Source: Coprovicinus avistercoris (lineage in GTDB: Bacteria > Actinomycetota > Coriobacteriia > Coriobacteriales > Atopobiaceae). From it: 48,393 nt of DNA. The notes beneath the pieces are model-generated. The model had not been told where the DNA came from. It made no database searches and saw nothing but the letters and a program-made list of their open reading frames with translations. The position numbers and the translations under genes were made by a program. This document shows positions 33,957 to 42,581 of the stretch, one piece after another (the stretch's first letter is position 1; every line of letters begins with the position of its first letter). Location of the stretch: positions 1 through 48,393 of the forward strand of contig DVMQ01000001.1 in assembly GCA_018714895.1 (NCBI GenBank), read 5' to 3'.

Positions 33957-34565
33957 TCAGGCACATTCGCTATGCAGTATCTCATGCTCACACACCACAT
34001 ATTCCACCGGAAGATCATGCTCTTCCACACAATGAAAGACCGAGAGATCCTCTACAAGTTGACAAGAACGAGCAAGGCCAACAGTAGGACTGCCCGTAAC
34101 CTGCGTGAGAAATGTGTCGTAATAGCCCCCACCATATCCCAAGCGCATGCCATGCTTATCAAATACCAACCCGGGAACCACAATGAGTGCTTGATCTACC
34201 TGATTAAGGTCAAACAAAGTCTCTTCCCTATCGGGTGGCTCCTCAATTCCCCATTTTGACTGTTCAAGACCATCAAGGCTTTGTATGGTATGCCATCTCA
34301 TGCGCCGAGGACCAACGCAGCGTGGCAACGCAACCGTCTTGCCTTCCAACAGGGCTGCCTCGATGAGCATTCTTGTATCAACCTCAGCTCCAACAGAGAG
34401 ATAGCTCAATACCTGTGTTGCGCTTCGCCATAGCTCACTTGCGTGCAGGCATGAAAAGATGGCCTCATCTGCTGCGCGGCGCAATGACACATCTAACGAA
34501 TCACGTTTTTTTCGCCAAACGCGTCTCATCTCATTTTTTGTTACCGTGGATTTCTGAGCGACCAT
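33957..34565 (-). CDS. 5-formyltetrahydrofolate cyclo-ligase
   Basis: 202 residues from the ATG at 34565. The enzyme uses ATP to turn 5-formyl-THF into methenyl-THF, returning it to the active folate pool. The C-terminal signature VPGLVFDKHGMRLGYGGGYYDTFL is unmistakable, along with the N-terminal KNEMRRVWRKKRDSL helix. A longer open frame starts at 34616 but would run into the divergent bioY start; AAAGGTAG lies before 34565. Its product feeds FchA and FolD, encoded 97 bases downstream on the same strand, so a common transcript is likely. Only 35 bases separate it from the bioY start, leaving little room for two separate promoters. Confidence 0.92.
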   Translation of the reverse strand: MVAQKSTVTKNEMRRVWRKKRDSLDVSLRRAADEAIFSCLHASELWRSATQVLSYLSVGAEVDTRMLIEAALLEGKTVALPRCVGPRRMRWHTIQSLDGLEQSKWGIEEPPDREETLFDLNQVDQALIVVPGLVFDKHGMRLGYGGGYYDTFLTQVTGSPTVGLARSCQLVEDLSVFHCVEEHDLPVEYVVCEHEILHSECA

Positions 34566-34600
34566 CAATTCTACCTTTCGCACATCCAAAGGAGTCAGGC

Positions 34601-35137
34601 ATGAAAGCACAGACAATTACGCGCTGTGGCATGCTCATAGCTCTTCTCAGCGTAAGCGCATGGGTAACACTACCACTTGGCCCTGTCCCTTTGACCCTTC
34701 AGACATTGGCTCTCTCTGCACTTGTTATTGTTGCTTCTCCAGGTGAGGCAATGCTCTCAGTGGGCTTGTATCTTGTGCTCGGAGCTGCAGGGCTACCTCT
34801 CTTTTCTCATTTTGGCGCTGGTATTGCTCAAATAGCAGGACCAACCGGTGGCTATCTCTGGGGCTTTTTTGTTGGCACAGCAGCCGCGCAGCTGATAAGG
34901 GGCTCACACACTCAAACAACAAGTGCCAGCCGCGACTATTTCGCAGCTGGCACCATGCTTGTTATTACCTATCTTTTGGGAACAGCTCAGCTCATGTTCA
35001 TGATGCAGATATCACTCACAGAAGCACTCGGGATAGCCGTGCTACCTTTTGTTATTCCCGATACCATCAAGCTGGTTATTGGCGTGCGCGTCGGACAAGC
35101 TGTTCGACGCGCGCTCACAGCACTCAAAAGCACTTAG
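34601..35137 (+). CDS. bioY: Biotin transporter S component BioY
   Basis: 178-residue ECF-type substrate-binding membrane protein for biotin. It starts MKAQTITRCGMLIALLSVSAW and has the PLGPVPLTLQTLA motif and the VGLYLVLGAAGLPLFSHFGAG and GPTGGYLWGF stretches typical of BioY, with six hydrophobic segments. The ATG at 34601 is preceded by AAAGGAG; the frame opens 76 codons earlier inside the divergent gene. It needs the shared ECF A/A'/T module, not found in this window. Biotin synthesis genes are not seen here, so uptake may be the supply route. Its TAG stop overlaps the valS TAA stop, read the other way, at 35134-35137. Confidence 0.93.
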   Translation: MKAQTITRCGMLIALLSVSAWVTLPLGPVPLTLQTLALSALVIVASPGEAMLSVGLYLVLGAAGLPLFSHFGAGIAQIAGPTGGYLWGFFVGTAAAQLIRGSHTQTTSASRDYFAAGTMLVITYLLGTAQLMFMMQISLTEALGIAVLPFVIPDTIKLVIGVRVGQAVRRALTALKST

Positions 35138-37821
35138 GCGAGATCGTTTACCTGTACACGCAGCTGCTCAATGACATCATGCAACTCAGCTGCCTGAACA
35201 CGCTTCTTCTCAACAACTTCAGGAGCGGCTTTGGCAAGGAAGCCTTCATTAGAAAGTGTGCGCTCGACGCCAGAAAGATCCTTTTCTGCACGCGCAAGCT
35301 CTTTCTCAAGACGAGCACGCTCTTGAGCCAGATCAACCAGACCACCGAGTGCAACATAGGTTTCCAGCACGCCGTCCACAACAGTAATGGAGCCTTCAGG
35401 ACGAGCAACGTTTTCGCCCGCCTCAAAGCTATTCAGATGACCCACAGAGCACACGAATCCCGCCTGCTCCATCAAGGCGCAGGCATCATCAGCCGAGCAA
35501 CGCACAGCAACACTCAGGTCTGCACGAGGAGAGAGACGATATCTCGCACGTGTTGAACGCACGCAGGAAACAACCCTTCGGGCAAGCTCAAACTTATGCT
35601 CTGCCGCATCATTAATGAACGAAGCATACTGAGCTGGCTCCGGCCAAGCAGCAAGCATCAGGAACTCTGCCGAATGATCATCAAGGCCGCTGGCAGGGAG
35701 AATATCCCAAATATATTCGGTCACAAATGGCATAACCGGATGGAGGAGACGCATGCACGTATCGAGGACAAACACCAGATTACGCTGCACCTGCAGACGT
35801 TCTTCAGGCGTGCCATCAAGCAGGCGACTCTTGCAGAGCTCCACATACCAGTCGCAGACTTCGCCCCAGAAGAAAGACTGAAGTTCACGAACATACTCGC
35901 CAAACTCATAGGTTTCAAGGCGCTCGGTTGATGCGGCCACAATCTTGGCGAGACGACTGAGCATCCATGCATCTTCCGGAGTCTCAGCCGAAGCAGGGCC
36001 AGGCTCATAGCCATCAAGATTCATCATTACAAAGCGGCTTGCATTCCAAATCTTCGTAACGAACGACCGTGCTTGTTCAGTACGAGGACTATCGATAAGT
36101 TCGCGCGTTTTCTTATCGATATTGGCGTCAAACTTAACATCCTGATTGTTCGTGATAAGCGTAAGAAGGTTAAAGCGCATGGCATCTGCGCCGTACTTAT
36201 CCATAAGATCCATCGGGTCAACGCCGTTGCCCTTGGACTTTGACATACGGCTGCCATCCTTAGCGAGGATAGTAGCGTAGATGTACACATCATGAAATGG
36301 AATCTCATCGGTGAAATAGAGGGAGCTCATAATCATGCGAGCAACCCAGAGCGCAATAATATCGCGGGCTGTTACCAGCACCTTTGTAGGATGATGGCCT
36401 TCCATTTGCTCGGGGTGATCGGGCCAACCCTGTGTGGCAAACGTCCATAGCTGGCTGGAGAACCAAGTATCGAGAACATCTTCATCTTGATGGACATGAT
36501 GCGAGCCACAATGAGGACACACATCGGTATCTTCCATAAGGGCATCTTCCCAGCCGCAGTCCTCGCAATAGAACACAGGAATACGATGTCCCCACCAAAG
36601 CTGACGAGAAATGCACCAGTCTTTGAGGTTATCCATCCACGTGAGATAGGTTTGCGTCCAGCGAGAGGGATGGAAGGTAATCTCACCATCCTTCACCACC
36701 TGGGTTGCACGCTCCTTGAGCTTATCAACCGCAACAAACCACTGCTCAGAAAGCCAGGGCTCAAGAGCTGTATCGCAGCGATAACAATGCATGACCGAAT
36801 GGTCGAGCTCTTCTATCTTCTCGAGTAGACCATGTTCCTCAAACCATGCGACAACAGCTTCACGACATTCATCGCGGTTCATACCGGAAAACTCGCCATA
36901 GCCAGGAACCACAACGGCATGCTCGTCGAATATATTGATTTGCTCAAGATTGTGAGCTTGCCCCATGGCGTAGTCGTTAGGATCATGGGCTGGTGTGACC
37001 TTCACAAAGCCCGTTCCGAAGCCTGCATCAACATGCCAATCGGAGAAAATAGGAATCTCACGGTTAACAATAGGAAGCATGACCTTTGCGCCCACCAACG
37101 CAGCCTTTTCCGGATCGCTCGGGGAAACTGCCACGCCAGTATCGCCTAACATGGTCTCGGGACGAGTGGTAGCAACTGTTATGTATTCGATTCCATTTAC
37201 TGGCTCAACAAGCGGATAGCGCAGATACCAGAGATGACCCTTCTCGTCTTTATATTCTGCTTCATCATCTGAAATAGCAGTGCAGCAGGAAGGACACCAA
37301 TTAACAATGCGCTTACCCCGATAGATCAAGCCATCGTGATACCAGTCGCAAAAGACCTTACGCACAGCCCGGCTAAATTCGGGTGACATGGTGAATTTTT
37401 CATCTTCGAAATCGATTGAGCAACCCATGCGCTTAATCTGCTCAACAATGATTCCACCGTATTCTTTACGCCAATCCCAACAGGCATCAAGAAAACGCTC
37501 GCGTCCGATTTCTAACCGCGAGATACCCTGTTCTTTTAGCTGCTTATCAACCTTGGTTTGCGTAGCAATACCAGCATGGTCGGTTCCTAGAATCCAACGA
37601 GTAGAACGACCGCGCATACGGTTATATCGAATAAAGGTATCCTGAATGGTGTCATCCATTGCATGACCCATGTGGAGCACACCAGTTACGTTTGGAGGTG
37701 GAATAACGACGGTGCAATCTTCTGAGCCAGCACTCCGGCGATAGCACCCCGCATCCATCCATTTTTGTACAAGTTCAGGTTCTGAAGTCTTAGGATCGTA
37801 AGTCTTGGGTATCTCTTTCAC
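35134..37821 (-). CDS. valS: Valyl-tRNA synthetase
   Basis: 895 residues from the GTG at 37821. Class I synthetase charging tRNA-Val. The HIGH motif is HMGH (residues 50-53) in PPPNVTGVLHMGHAMDD; KMSKS appears as RMSKSKGNGVDP; the CP1 editing domain has TTRPETMLGDTGVAV and DYAMG; a C-terminal coiled coil (LVDLAQERARLEKELARAEK) is present. A TTG six codons earlier also opens the frame, but the GTG has GGAAGG about ten bases upstream and gives the usual KEIPKTYDP start. Zinc-type CEDC and CPHC pairs are seen. It ends tail to tail with bioY, with overlapping stops. Identification is secure; the start is the only doubt. Confidence 0.96.
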   Translation of the reverse strand: MKEIPKTYDPKTSEPELVQKWMDAGCYRRSAGSEDCTVVIPPPNVTGVLHMGHAMDDTIQDTFIRYNRMRGRSTRWILGTDHAGIATQTKVDKQLKEQGISRLEIGRERFLDACWDWRKEYGGIIVEQIKRMGCSIDFEDEKFTMSPEFSRAVRKVFCDWYHDGLIYRGKRIVNWCPSCCTAISDDEAEYKDEKGHLWYLRYPLVEPVNGIEYITVATTRPETMLGDTGVAVSPSDPEKAALVGAKVMLPIVNREIPIFSDWHVDAGFGTGFVKVTPAHDPNDYAMGQAHNLEQINIFDEHAVVVPGYGEFSGMNRDECREAVVAWFEEHGLLEKIEELDHSVMHCYRCDTALEPWLSEQWFVAVDKLKERATQVVKDGEITFHPSRWTQTYLTWMDNLKDWCISRQLWWGHRIPVFYCEDCGWEDALMEDTDVCPHCGSHHVHQDEDVLDTWFSSQLWTFATQGWPDHPEQMEGHHPTKVLVTARDIIALWVARMIMSSLYFTDEIPFHDVYIYATILAKDGSRMSKSKGNGVDPMDLMDKYGADAMRFNLLTLITNNQDVKFDANIDKKTRELIDSPRTEQARSFVTKIWNASRFVMMNLDGYEPGPASAETPEDAWMLSRLAKIVAASTERLETYEFGEYVRELQSFFWGEVCDWYVELCKSRLLDGTPEERLQVQRNLVFVLDTCMRLLHPVMPFVTEYIWDILPASGLDDHSAEFLMLAAWPEPAQYASFINDAAEHKFELARRVVSCVRSTRARYRLSPRADLSVAVRCSADDACALMEQAGFVCSVGHLNSFEAGENVARPEGSITVVDGVLETYVALGGLVDLAQERARLEKELARAEKDLSGVERTLSNEGFLAKAAPEVVEKKRVQAAELHDVIEQLRVQVNDLA

Positions 37822-37975
37822 GAAAGTCCAACCTTCCAATGACTTTTGCGGACTTGCTTAGAACAAGCTGCCGGCATTGTATCTCACGAGCATAGCACGC
37901 CGGTTGCATCTACGACTCTCTATGGCAGAATCGTGAAACTGCATTTTACAGCGCGACGAGCAACAGGAGGAAAGC

Positions 37976-38941
37976 ATGTTTACAGCACTTGCGTCGCTGC
38001 TCATACTTTTTGTACTGATCCGTCTCGCTATAAGTGCATGGCGATACTTTACCGCATGGCTTGGCCGTGGAAAACTCTTGCGGTGGGCAACAGATGAAAT
38101 AGAAGAGCAATACGCCCTTGGCATTCGCACCTACATTTCAAATATGGAAGCGTGGCGTGCAGAAGCTGACCATTTTTGGCAGCGCTCCAAACGACCGCGT
38201 CTCACGCGAGATCAGCGTGATGCTATCCATGATGCCATTTCGCAGGCTCGTTCATGCTACCTCAATCTTCTCAAGCTTTCTTGGTACCAGATCGTCATTA
38301 TTTTTCTTATTGCCAGTGTTATTGGATTGGTTATTGAACAGATTTGGATGCTTATAACTGCCGGCTTACTTGAATCACGTCCAGGACTTGTATGGGGGCC
38401 GTTCTCCCCTCTCTATGGTCTAGGAGCGGTACTCCTCACTGTTATTTGTTGGGAGTTACGCAAACATCACGTAGGGGACATGACCATCTTTTTAGTATCT
38501 GCAGTAGTTGGCGGACTGCTTGAACAATTTGCCGGCTGGACGATGGAAACGCTTTTTGACGCTCAATCGTGGACCTACATATACCTACCCGACCACATCA
38601 CTCAATGGGTTGCGTGGCGTTTTCTCTTTTTCTGGGGTCTTATTGGTCTTGTCTGGGCTCGGTATGTTATGCCTGAGCTGCTCTATCGCATTGGCATGCC
38701 AACCACAAATAGACAGGTCATATTTGTTGGGCTTTTAACTGTCTATCTTGTCGTGGATATCTTTATGACCTTTGCTTGCTTTACACGAAAAACCGCTCGC
38801 GATGAAGGCATTCCTCCATCAACTCCCTTTGAAGAGTGGGTGGATGAAAACTTTACTGACAGTTTTATAGCTGGACGTTTTCAAAATCTTGCTGTAGGAG
38901 AAGAACAACAAGAGGCGCGTGGCTACAATGGGAAAAATTGA
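37976..38941 (+). CDS. CmpB/DUF1113-type putative ABC-transporter permease-like membrane protein
   Basis: 321 residues with about six membrane helices: one at the N-terminus (2-22), then after a roughly 80-residue cytoplasmic stretch four to five more (about 105-250). The WGPFSPLYGLGAVLL motif and GGLLEQFAGWTMETLF segment match the family annotated as putative ABC transporter permease CmpB. No ATPase or binding protein lies beside it, and the family's function is poorly known. It starts at ATG 37976 after AGGAGGAAAG and overlaps the next gene by 14 bases. It is divergent from valS, with a 154-base gap between that may hold both promoters. Treat the transporter label with caution. Confidence 0.7.
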   Translation: MFTALASLLILFVLIRLAISAWRYFTAWLGRGKLLRWATDEIEEQYALGIRTYISNMEAWRAEADHFWQRSKRPRLTRDQRDAIHDAISQARSCYLNLLKLSWYQIVIIFLIASVIGLVIEQIWMLITAGLLESRPGLVWGPFSPLYGLGAVLLTVICWELRKHHVGDMTIFLVSAVVGGLLEQFAGWTMETLFDAQSWTYIYLPDHITQWVAWRFLFFWGLIGLVWARYVMPELLYRIGMPTTNRQVIFVGLLTVYLVVDIFMTFACFTRKTARDEGIPPSTPFEEWVDENFTDSFIAGRFQNLAVGEEQQEARGYNGKN

Positions 38942-39680
38942 TTCTCATACTGTTCAAGAAAATCGTTTTACACGACTTATTCCTCTTATTGGAGAAGATG
39001 GACTTAAACGGCTTACACAAGCACGCGTTATGGTGCTTGGCCTCGGTGGCGTTGGATCAAGTTGCTGTGAAGCACTCGCACGGGGTGGTGTAGGCAAACT
39101 CACGCTGGTCGATGGCGACGTTGTGGCGCCTTCAAACCTCAATCGCCAGGTCATTGCCTATGAGTCCACACTGGGACAACCCAAAACAAAAGTTGCTTCA
39201 CATATGGTGCATGCAATCAATCCCACCTGCAACGTAACAGTTCTTCAGGCTTTTCTTGAGCGCGGCAGCCTTGAAGAGCAACTGAATGCATTACCACGTC
39301 CCGACTATGTTATCGATGCCATTGACACCGTTTCCCAGAAGCTCGCCATTGCACAATGGGCACAATCTCACAACATCCCTTTATTGGCAAGCATGGGAGG
39401 AGCAGGCAAGCTTTACCCGCAGCTTCTACGATTTTCTGACATCTCAGAAACGTATGGGGATGCACTCGCACGAGTCATACGCAAAGAATGTCGCAAGCGC
39501 CACATTACTAAACTTGAAGTTCTTTGGTCGCCCGAAGCGGCACACGCCTCACACACAACCAATGAGCAAGGTCAAGCAATACTTGCCACCTCATCATATT
39601 TGCCACCCATAATGGGTCTTATGCTTGCAGGAAGAGTACTTTGTGAGCTCTCTGGTTTGGGATGGGAATTGGACCAATGA
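38928..39680 (+). CDS. tcdA: tRNA threonylcarbamoyladenosine dehydratase (TcdA/CsdL)
   Basis: 250-residue E1-like enzyme (ThiF/MoeB fold) that uses ATP to cyclise t6A at position 37 of tRNAs to the ct6A form. Seen: RFTRLIPLIGEDGLKRL lead-in, nucleotide-binding VLGLGGVGSSCCEALARGG, LVDGDVVAPSNLNRQ, and VIDAIDTVSQKLAIA. A short Cys pair in RKECRKRH is where the family has its crossover loop. I chose the ATG at 38928; a GTG three codons earlier is possible. It overlaps the CmpB-like gene by 14 bases and its stop overlaps the tatD ATG. Family ThiF-like alternatives are less likely because no thiS or moaD is nearby. Confidence 0.88.
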   Translation: MGKIDSHTVQENRFTRLIPLIGEDGLKRLTQARVMVLGLGGVGSSCCEALARGGVGKLTLVDGDVVAPSNLNRQVIAYESTLGQPKTKVASHMVHAINPTCNVTVLQAFLERGSLEEQLNALPRPDYVIDAIDTVSQKLAIAQWAQSHNIPLLASMGGAGKLYPQLLRFSDISETYGDALARVIRKECRKRHITKLEVLWSPEAAHASHTTNEQGQAILATSSYLPPIMGLMLAGRVLCELSGLGWELDQ

Positions 39681-40516
39681 AAACACCAGATTTTAAAGAT
39701 TCCTATCCCCTTCTTGATGCCCACTGCCATCTAGATCTCATGCCTAATGGCGAAGAAGTCGCCCGCAGCTGCGCGGATCTTAATACATCTTTTCTCGCAA
39801 CCACAGTTACTCCTCAAGGTTACCAGCAAGCGTGTGAACGATTTTCTTCATACCAAAATGTACGCGTGGCGCTTGGTGCGCATCCCTGGTGGATCGCAGA
39901 TGGACGCCTTTCCCCTCAAGACATTCGTCTCTTTTGTGAGCTTGCTGAACATGAGCGTTACTTAGGAGAGGTCGGCATAGATTTGTCGCCTCATCATGTA
40001 GACCCGCTCTCTCAAGAGATTCAGACCGAAACTTTCGGAATCATTGCCCAAGCTGCAGCGCGCCTTACGCAACAGACAGGTCTCGTGCGTATATTGTCCA
40101 TTCATTCTGTGCGTTCAAGTGAGATTATTCTTGATATTTTGGAGAGAACTGGCTGTGTGGTTTCTGGTCCCTCATCGGGCAAAGACACTCGTGATGCCGG
40201 ACTTTGTCGTTGCATTTTTCATTGGTTCACGGGAAGTTGTGAGGAGCTCTGGCGGGCTATTCGTTCAGGATGCCGTTTTTCCATAAATGAGCGTATGCTC
40301 GCAACCAAACGTGGACGGGAATATTGTCGTCTCATACCTGATAATCGACTTCTTTTAGAAACGGATCTGCCCGAAACATATGAAGCACCAACTGATCCCA
40401 CAGCTCTTATCACCTCGCTTTACCGCACGCTCGAAGGTCTTGCGAAGATACGAAATTGCCCCGCTGATGAGCTGGCTTGTCGTATAGATAACAACACGCA
40501 AAGTCTCTTTGTGTAA
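39677..40516 (+). CDS. TatD-family metal-dependent hydrolase
   Basis: 279-residue TIM-barrel protein of the TatD family, with DNase or 3'-exonuclease activity in some members. The metal motif DAHCHLD occurs near residue 15; HPWW, GEVGIDLS (metal Glu), IHSVRS, FHWFTGS and ETDLPE (last metal Asp) follow. The ATG at 39677 overlaps the tcdA stop as ATGA; an in-frame ATG at 39662 is less favoured. It is the third gene of a coupled trio with CmpB-like and tcdA. It is a little longer than the usual 255-265. TatD homologues exist in nearly all bacteria and their cell role is uncertain; DNA repair is one proposal. Confidence 0.85.
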   Translation: MKTPDFKDSYPLLDAHCHLDLMPNGEEVARSCADLNTSFLATTVTPQGYQQACERFSSYQNVRVALGAHPWWIADGRLSPQDIRLFCELAEHERYLGEVGIDLSPHHVDPLSQEIQTETFGIIAQAAARLTQQTGLVRILSIHSVRSSEIILDILERTGCVVSGPSSGKDTRDAGLCRCIFHWFTGSCEELWRAIRSGCRFSINERMLATKRGREYCRLIPDNRLLLETDLPETYEAPTDPTALITSLYRTLEGLAKIRNCPADELACRIDNNTQSLFV

Positions 40517-40640
40517 TAAGAATATGTGCAGTCTATTTCTACAAAACGAAAAGGCTTGCACCGTATGAGCTAAAGACTATGCTTGTGTGAACCTTGACCG
40601 GTAAAGGCATTCCTACAACATGAGTTGAGGAAGGATTGGT

Positions 40641-41522
40641 ATGACTAACATGGAAGAAACCCCTCTTTACCAGCGAGAGGGCGACTATATCCCTCGCGTA
40701 GCCGCTGTGCATGACCTCTGCGGATACGGCAAATGCTCTCTTGGTATCGCAATTCCGGTGCTCTCTGCAGCCGGCATTGACGTGTGCCCCGTGCCTACAT
40801 CTCTCTTTTCTGCTCACACAAAGTTTCCCACGTTCTACATGCACGACACGACTTCAATGCTGACTGACTACCTCAATGCATGGCGTGAAGAGGGTATCGA
40901 TCTTGACGGCATTTATTCCGGTTTCCTGGGTTCCGCCGAGCAGGTTGGAGCAATTCTTCGTCTCTACGAAGAGTACCCAAAAGCCCTGCGTATAGTTGAT
41001 CCTGTCATGGGCGACGGTGGATCAAAATATCCTACTTACACCGATGAGATGTGCGAAGCAACACGAGGATTGGTCGACGGTGCCGATGTTTTGCTTCCCA
41101 ACCTCACCGAGGCTTCCATTCTTACGGGTATTCCCTATGAAGGACAAGATGTCGACATGGCATTTGTCAGCCGTATGTGTGACGCGCTGCTCTCCATGGG
41201 TGCTAAAGCTGTCGTACTCAAGGGCGTTGTGCATGAGGGAGAGCCGATCATTCGCAACTATGTGGCTTATGCCAACAATGCAGATAAACCCCTCGAAATT
41301 GCTGGTGAACTACTCCCCTACATGCTCCATGGCACCGGCGATCTGTTTGCAAGTGGCGTAGTTGCAGCATTGTATACAGGACGCACACTCTGTGAATCAG
41401 TGGATTTTGCAAGCCGTCTTGTACGCGATGCCATGCGTGTTACCCCTGCTCAGCCCGACTTTGAAACACGCGGCGTGAGCTTTGAGCCTGTTTTGGGCGA
41501 CGTAACCGCTCTTCTTGCATAA
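40641..41522 (+). CDS. Pyridoxal/pyridoxamine kinase-like protein
   Basis: 293-residue ribokinase-fold kinase resembling PdxY/PdxK, which phosphorylate pyridoxal and related B6 vitamers. The N-terminal RVAAVHDLCGYGKCSLG matches the pyridoxal kinase opening (VxSxxxxGxxGN is changed to HDLCGYGKCS), then PTSLFSAHTKF, VDPVMGDGG, LLPNLTEASILTG and the catalytic Asp in LHGTGDLFASG. It should restore PLP from salvaged vitamer, serving enzymes such as SAT and transaminases. GAGGAAGG precedes the ATG. It ends two bases before the stop of the convergent LysR gene. A hydroxymethylpyrimidine kinase role (ThiD) is a less likely alternative because the opening resembles PdxY more. Confidence 0.8.
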   Translation: MTNMEETPLYQREGDYIPRVAAVHDLCGYGKCSLGIAIPVLSAAGIDVCPVPTSLFSAHTKFPTFYMHDTTSMLTDYLNAWREEGIDLDGIYSGFLGSAEQVGAILRLYEEYPKALRIVDPVMGDGGSKYPTYTDEMCEATRGLVDGADVLLPNLTEASILTGIPYEGQDVDMAFVSRMCDALLSMGAKAVVLKGVVHEGEPIIRNYVAYANNADKPLEIAGELLPYMLHGTGDLFASGVVAALYTGRTLCESVDFASRLVRDAMRVTPAQPDFETRGVSFEPVLGDVTALLA

Positions 41523-41523
41523 A

Positions 41524-42411
41524 CTAATTACTTATAGAATCTTTTGCAATAACTTCTGGGATAATTGTTTGGCAGTAATCTAAAAAGAGCGTCGCAGCTG
41601 GGCCTAATTCCTCAGAAGGCCAGAGCAATGCAATTTCACGATAAATGGGCTCTTCTAAAGGAATGGCAATAACTGAAGTGCCTTTCCTAAGGGAGAGCTC
41701 AAGTTCTGGAATAAGACTAAGTCCCATCCCTGCCTCTACCATATCAATTGCAGTCCAATTATCTACTGCTGAAAAACTTGAGTGAACTTCAACTTGTGCA
41801 TCTCTTAAAGCTCGCAGAGTTGTACTCATTGAACCGAGAATAAAATTATAGTTCGAAAACTCTTCTATAGGAAAACGCTGAAGGCATGCAAGCGGATGAC
41901 TCGGTGGCACGACCGCTAAATATGGATCGTTTTTTAAAACCTGTTTTTGTAGTTTTGTCCTAGGAGACGGCACAAAAATACCCAAATCAATTCTTCTATC
42001 AAGTAACATGCGTTCCATCTCATCGCTTGTTCCATCAACAAGTCGAATCTCTATATTTGGATATTGCTCATGAAATTCCCGAACAACCGGCAAAATCCAT
42101 GTTGATGCAACACTTTGAAAAGCTGCAATCCTAACAGATCCAATTTGAATTCCAGACACATTTGCAACACTTTGTCTAAGAGAATCGCTGGCTTCAACAA
42201 GAGCGCGTATCCTAGGCATAATCTCTATGCCCTCCCGGGTAAGAGTCACACCTTTCTTACTTCTTATAAATAATTTGAAGCCAAACTCTTCCTCAATATC
42301 TTTAACCATATGGCTAATCCCAGACTGCGTGTAATTTAATTCAAGAGCAGCTTGGGTCATATTGCCCAGATCAACAACTCTTAATAAGACTTCGTATTTA
42401 TTCAGATCCAT
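41524..42411 (-). CDS. LysR-family transcriptional regulator
   Basis: 295 residues from the ATG at 42411, preceded by AAGGG; a longer frame of 16 codons lacks such a site. The N-terminal winged helix-turn-helix is clear (LLRVVDLGNMTQAALELNYTQ, then SGISHMVKDIEEEFG), followed by a linker helix and a periplasmic-binding-type effector domain with GSVRIAAFQSVAST near its start. It is divergent from the SIS-ROK-GatZ genes with a 170-base gap that contains a fine LysR-type dyad, so it most likely controls that operon in response to a sugar phosphate. Base composition is AT-rich like the genes it faces. The ligand is unknown. Confidence 0.9.
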   Translation of the reverse strand: MDLNKYEVLLRVVDLGNMTQAALELNYTQSGISHMVKDIEEEFGFKLFIRSKKGVTLTREGIEIMPRIRALVEASDSLRQSVANVSGIQIGSVRIAAFQSVASTWILPVVREFHEQYPNIEIRLVDGTSDEMERMLLDRRIDLGIFVPSPRTKLQKQVLKNDPYLAVVPPSHPLACLQRFPIEEFSNYNFILGSMSTTLRALRDAQVEVHSSFSAVDNWTAIDMVEAGMGLSLIPELELSLRKGTSVIAIPLEEPIYREIALLWPSEELGPAATLFLDYCQTIIPEVIAKDSISN

Positions 42412-42522
42412 TTTTACCCTTACAACTAATGTAACAAAGCTATCATGAGATTTTCTCATCTTTATAATAGATATTATTCGCTTTTCCTCATGATAAACGT
42501 CTCGTATCTTTGTAGTTGAAGG

Positions 42523-42541
42523 TTATCGGCTCGAGCGATAA
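42523..42541 (+). promoter_or_regulatory. LysR-type operator upstream of the SIS-ROK-GatZ operon
   Basis: TTATCG-GCTCGAG-CGATAA: a 6-bp dyad over a 7-base centre that contains ATC-N9-GAT (42525-42539) and a T-N11-A core (42527-42539), the form bound by LysR-type regulators. It lies 40 bases before the SIS start and 112 bases from the regulator start. A second small palindrome ATAATAGATATTAT lies closer to the regulator gene. Confidence 0.6.
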
Positions 42542-42581
42542 GTCTCCTCTGTCATCCATTGCATCATGTTAAGGAGGCATT

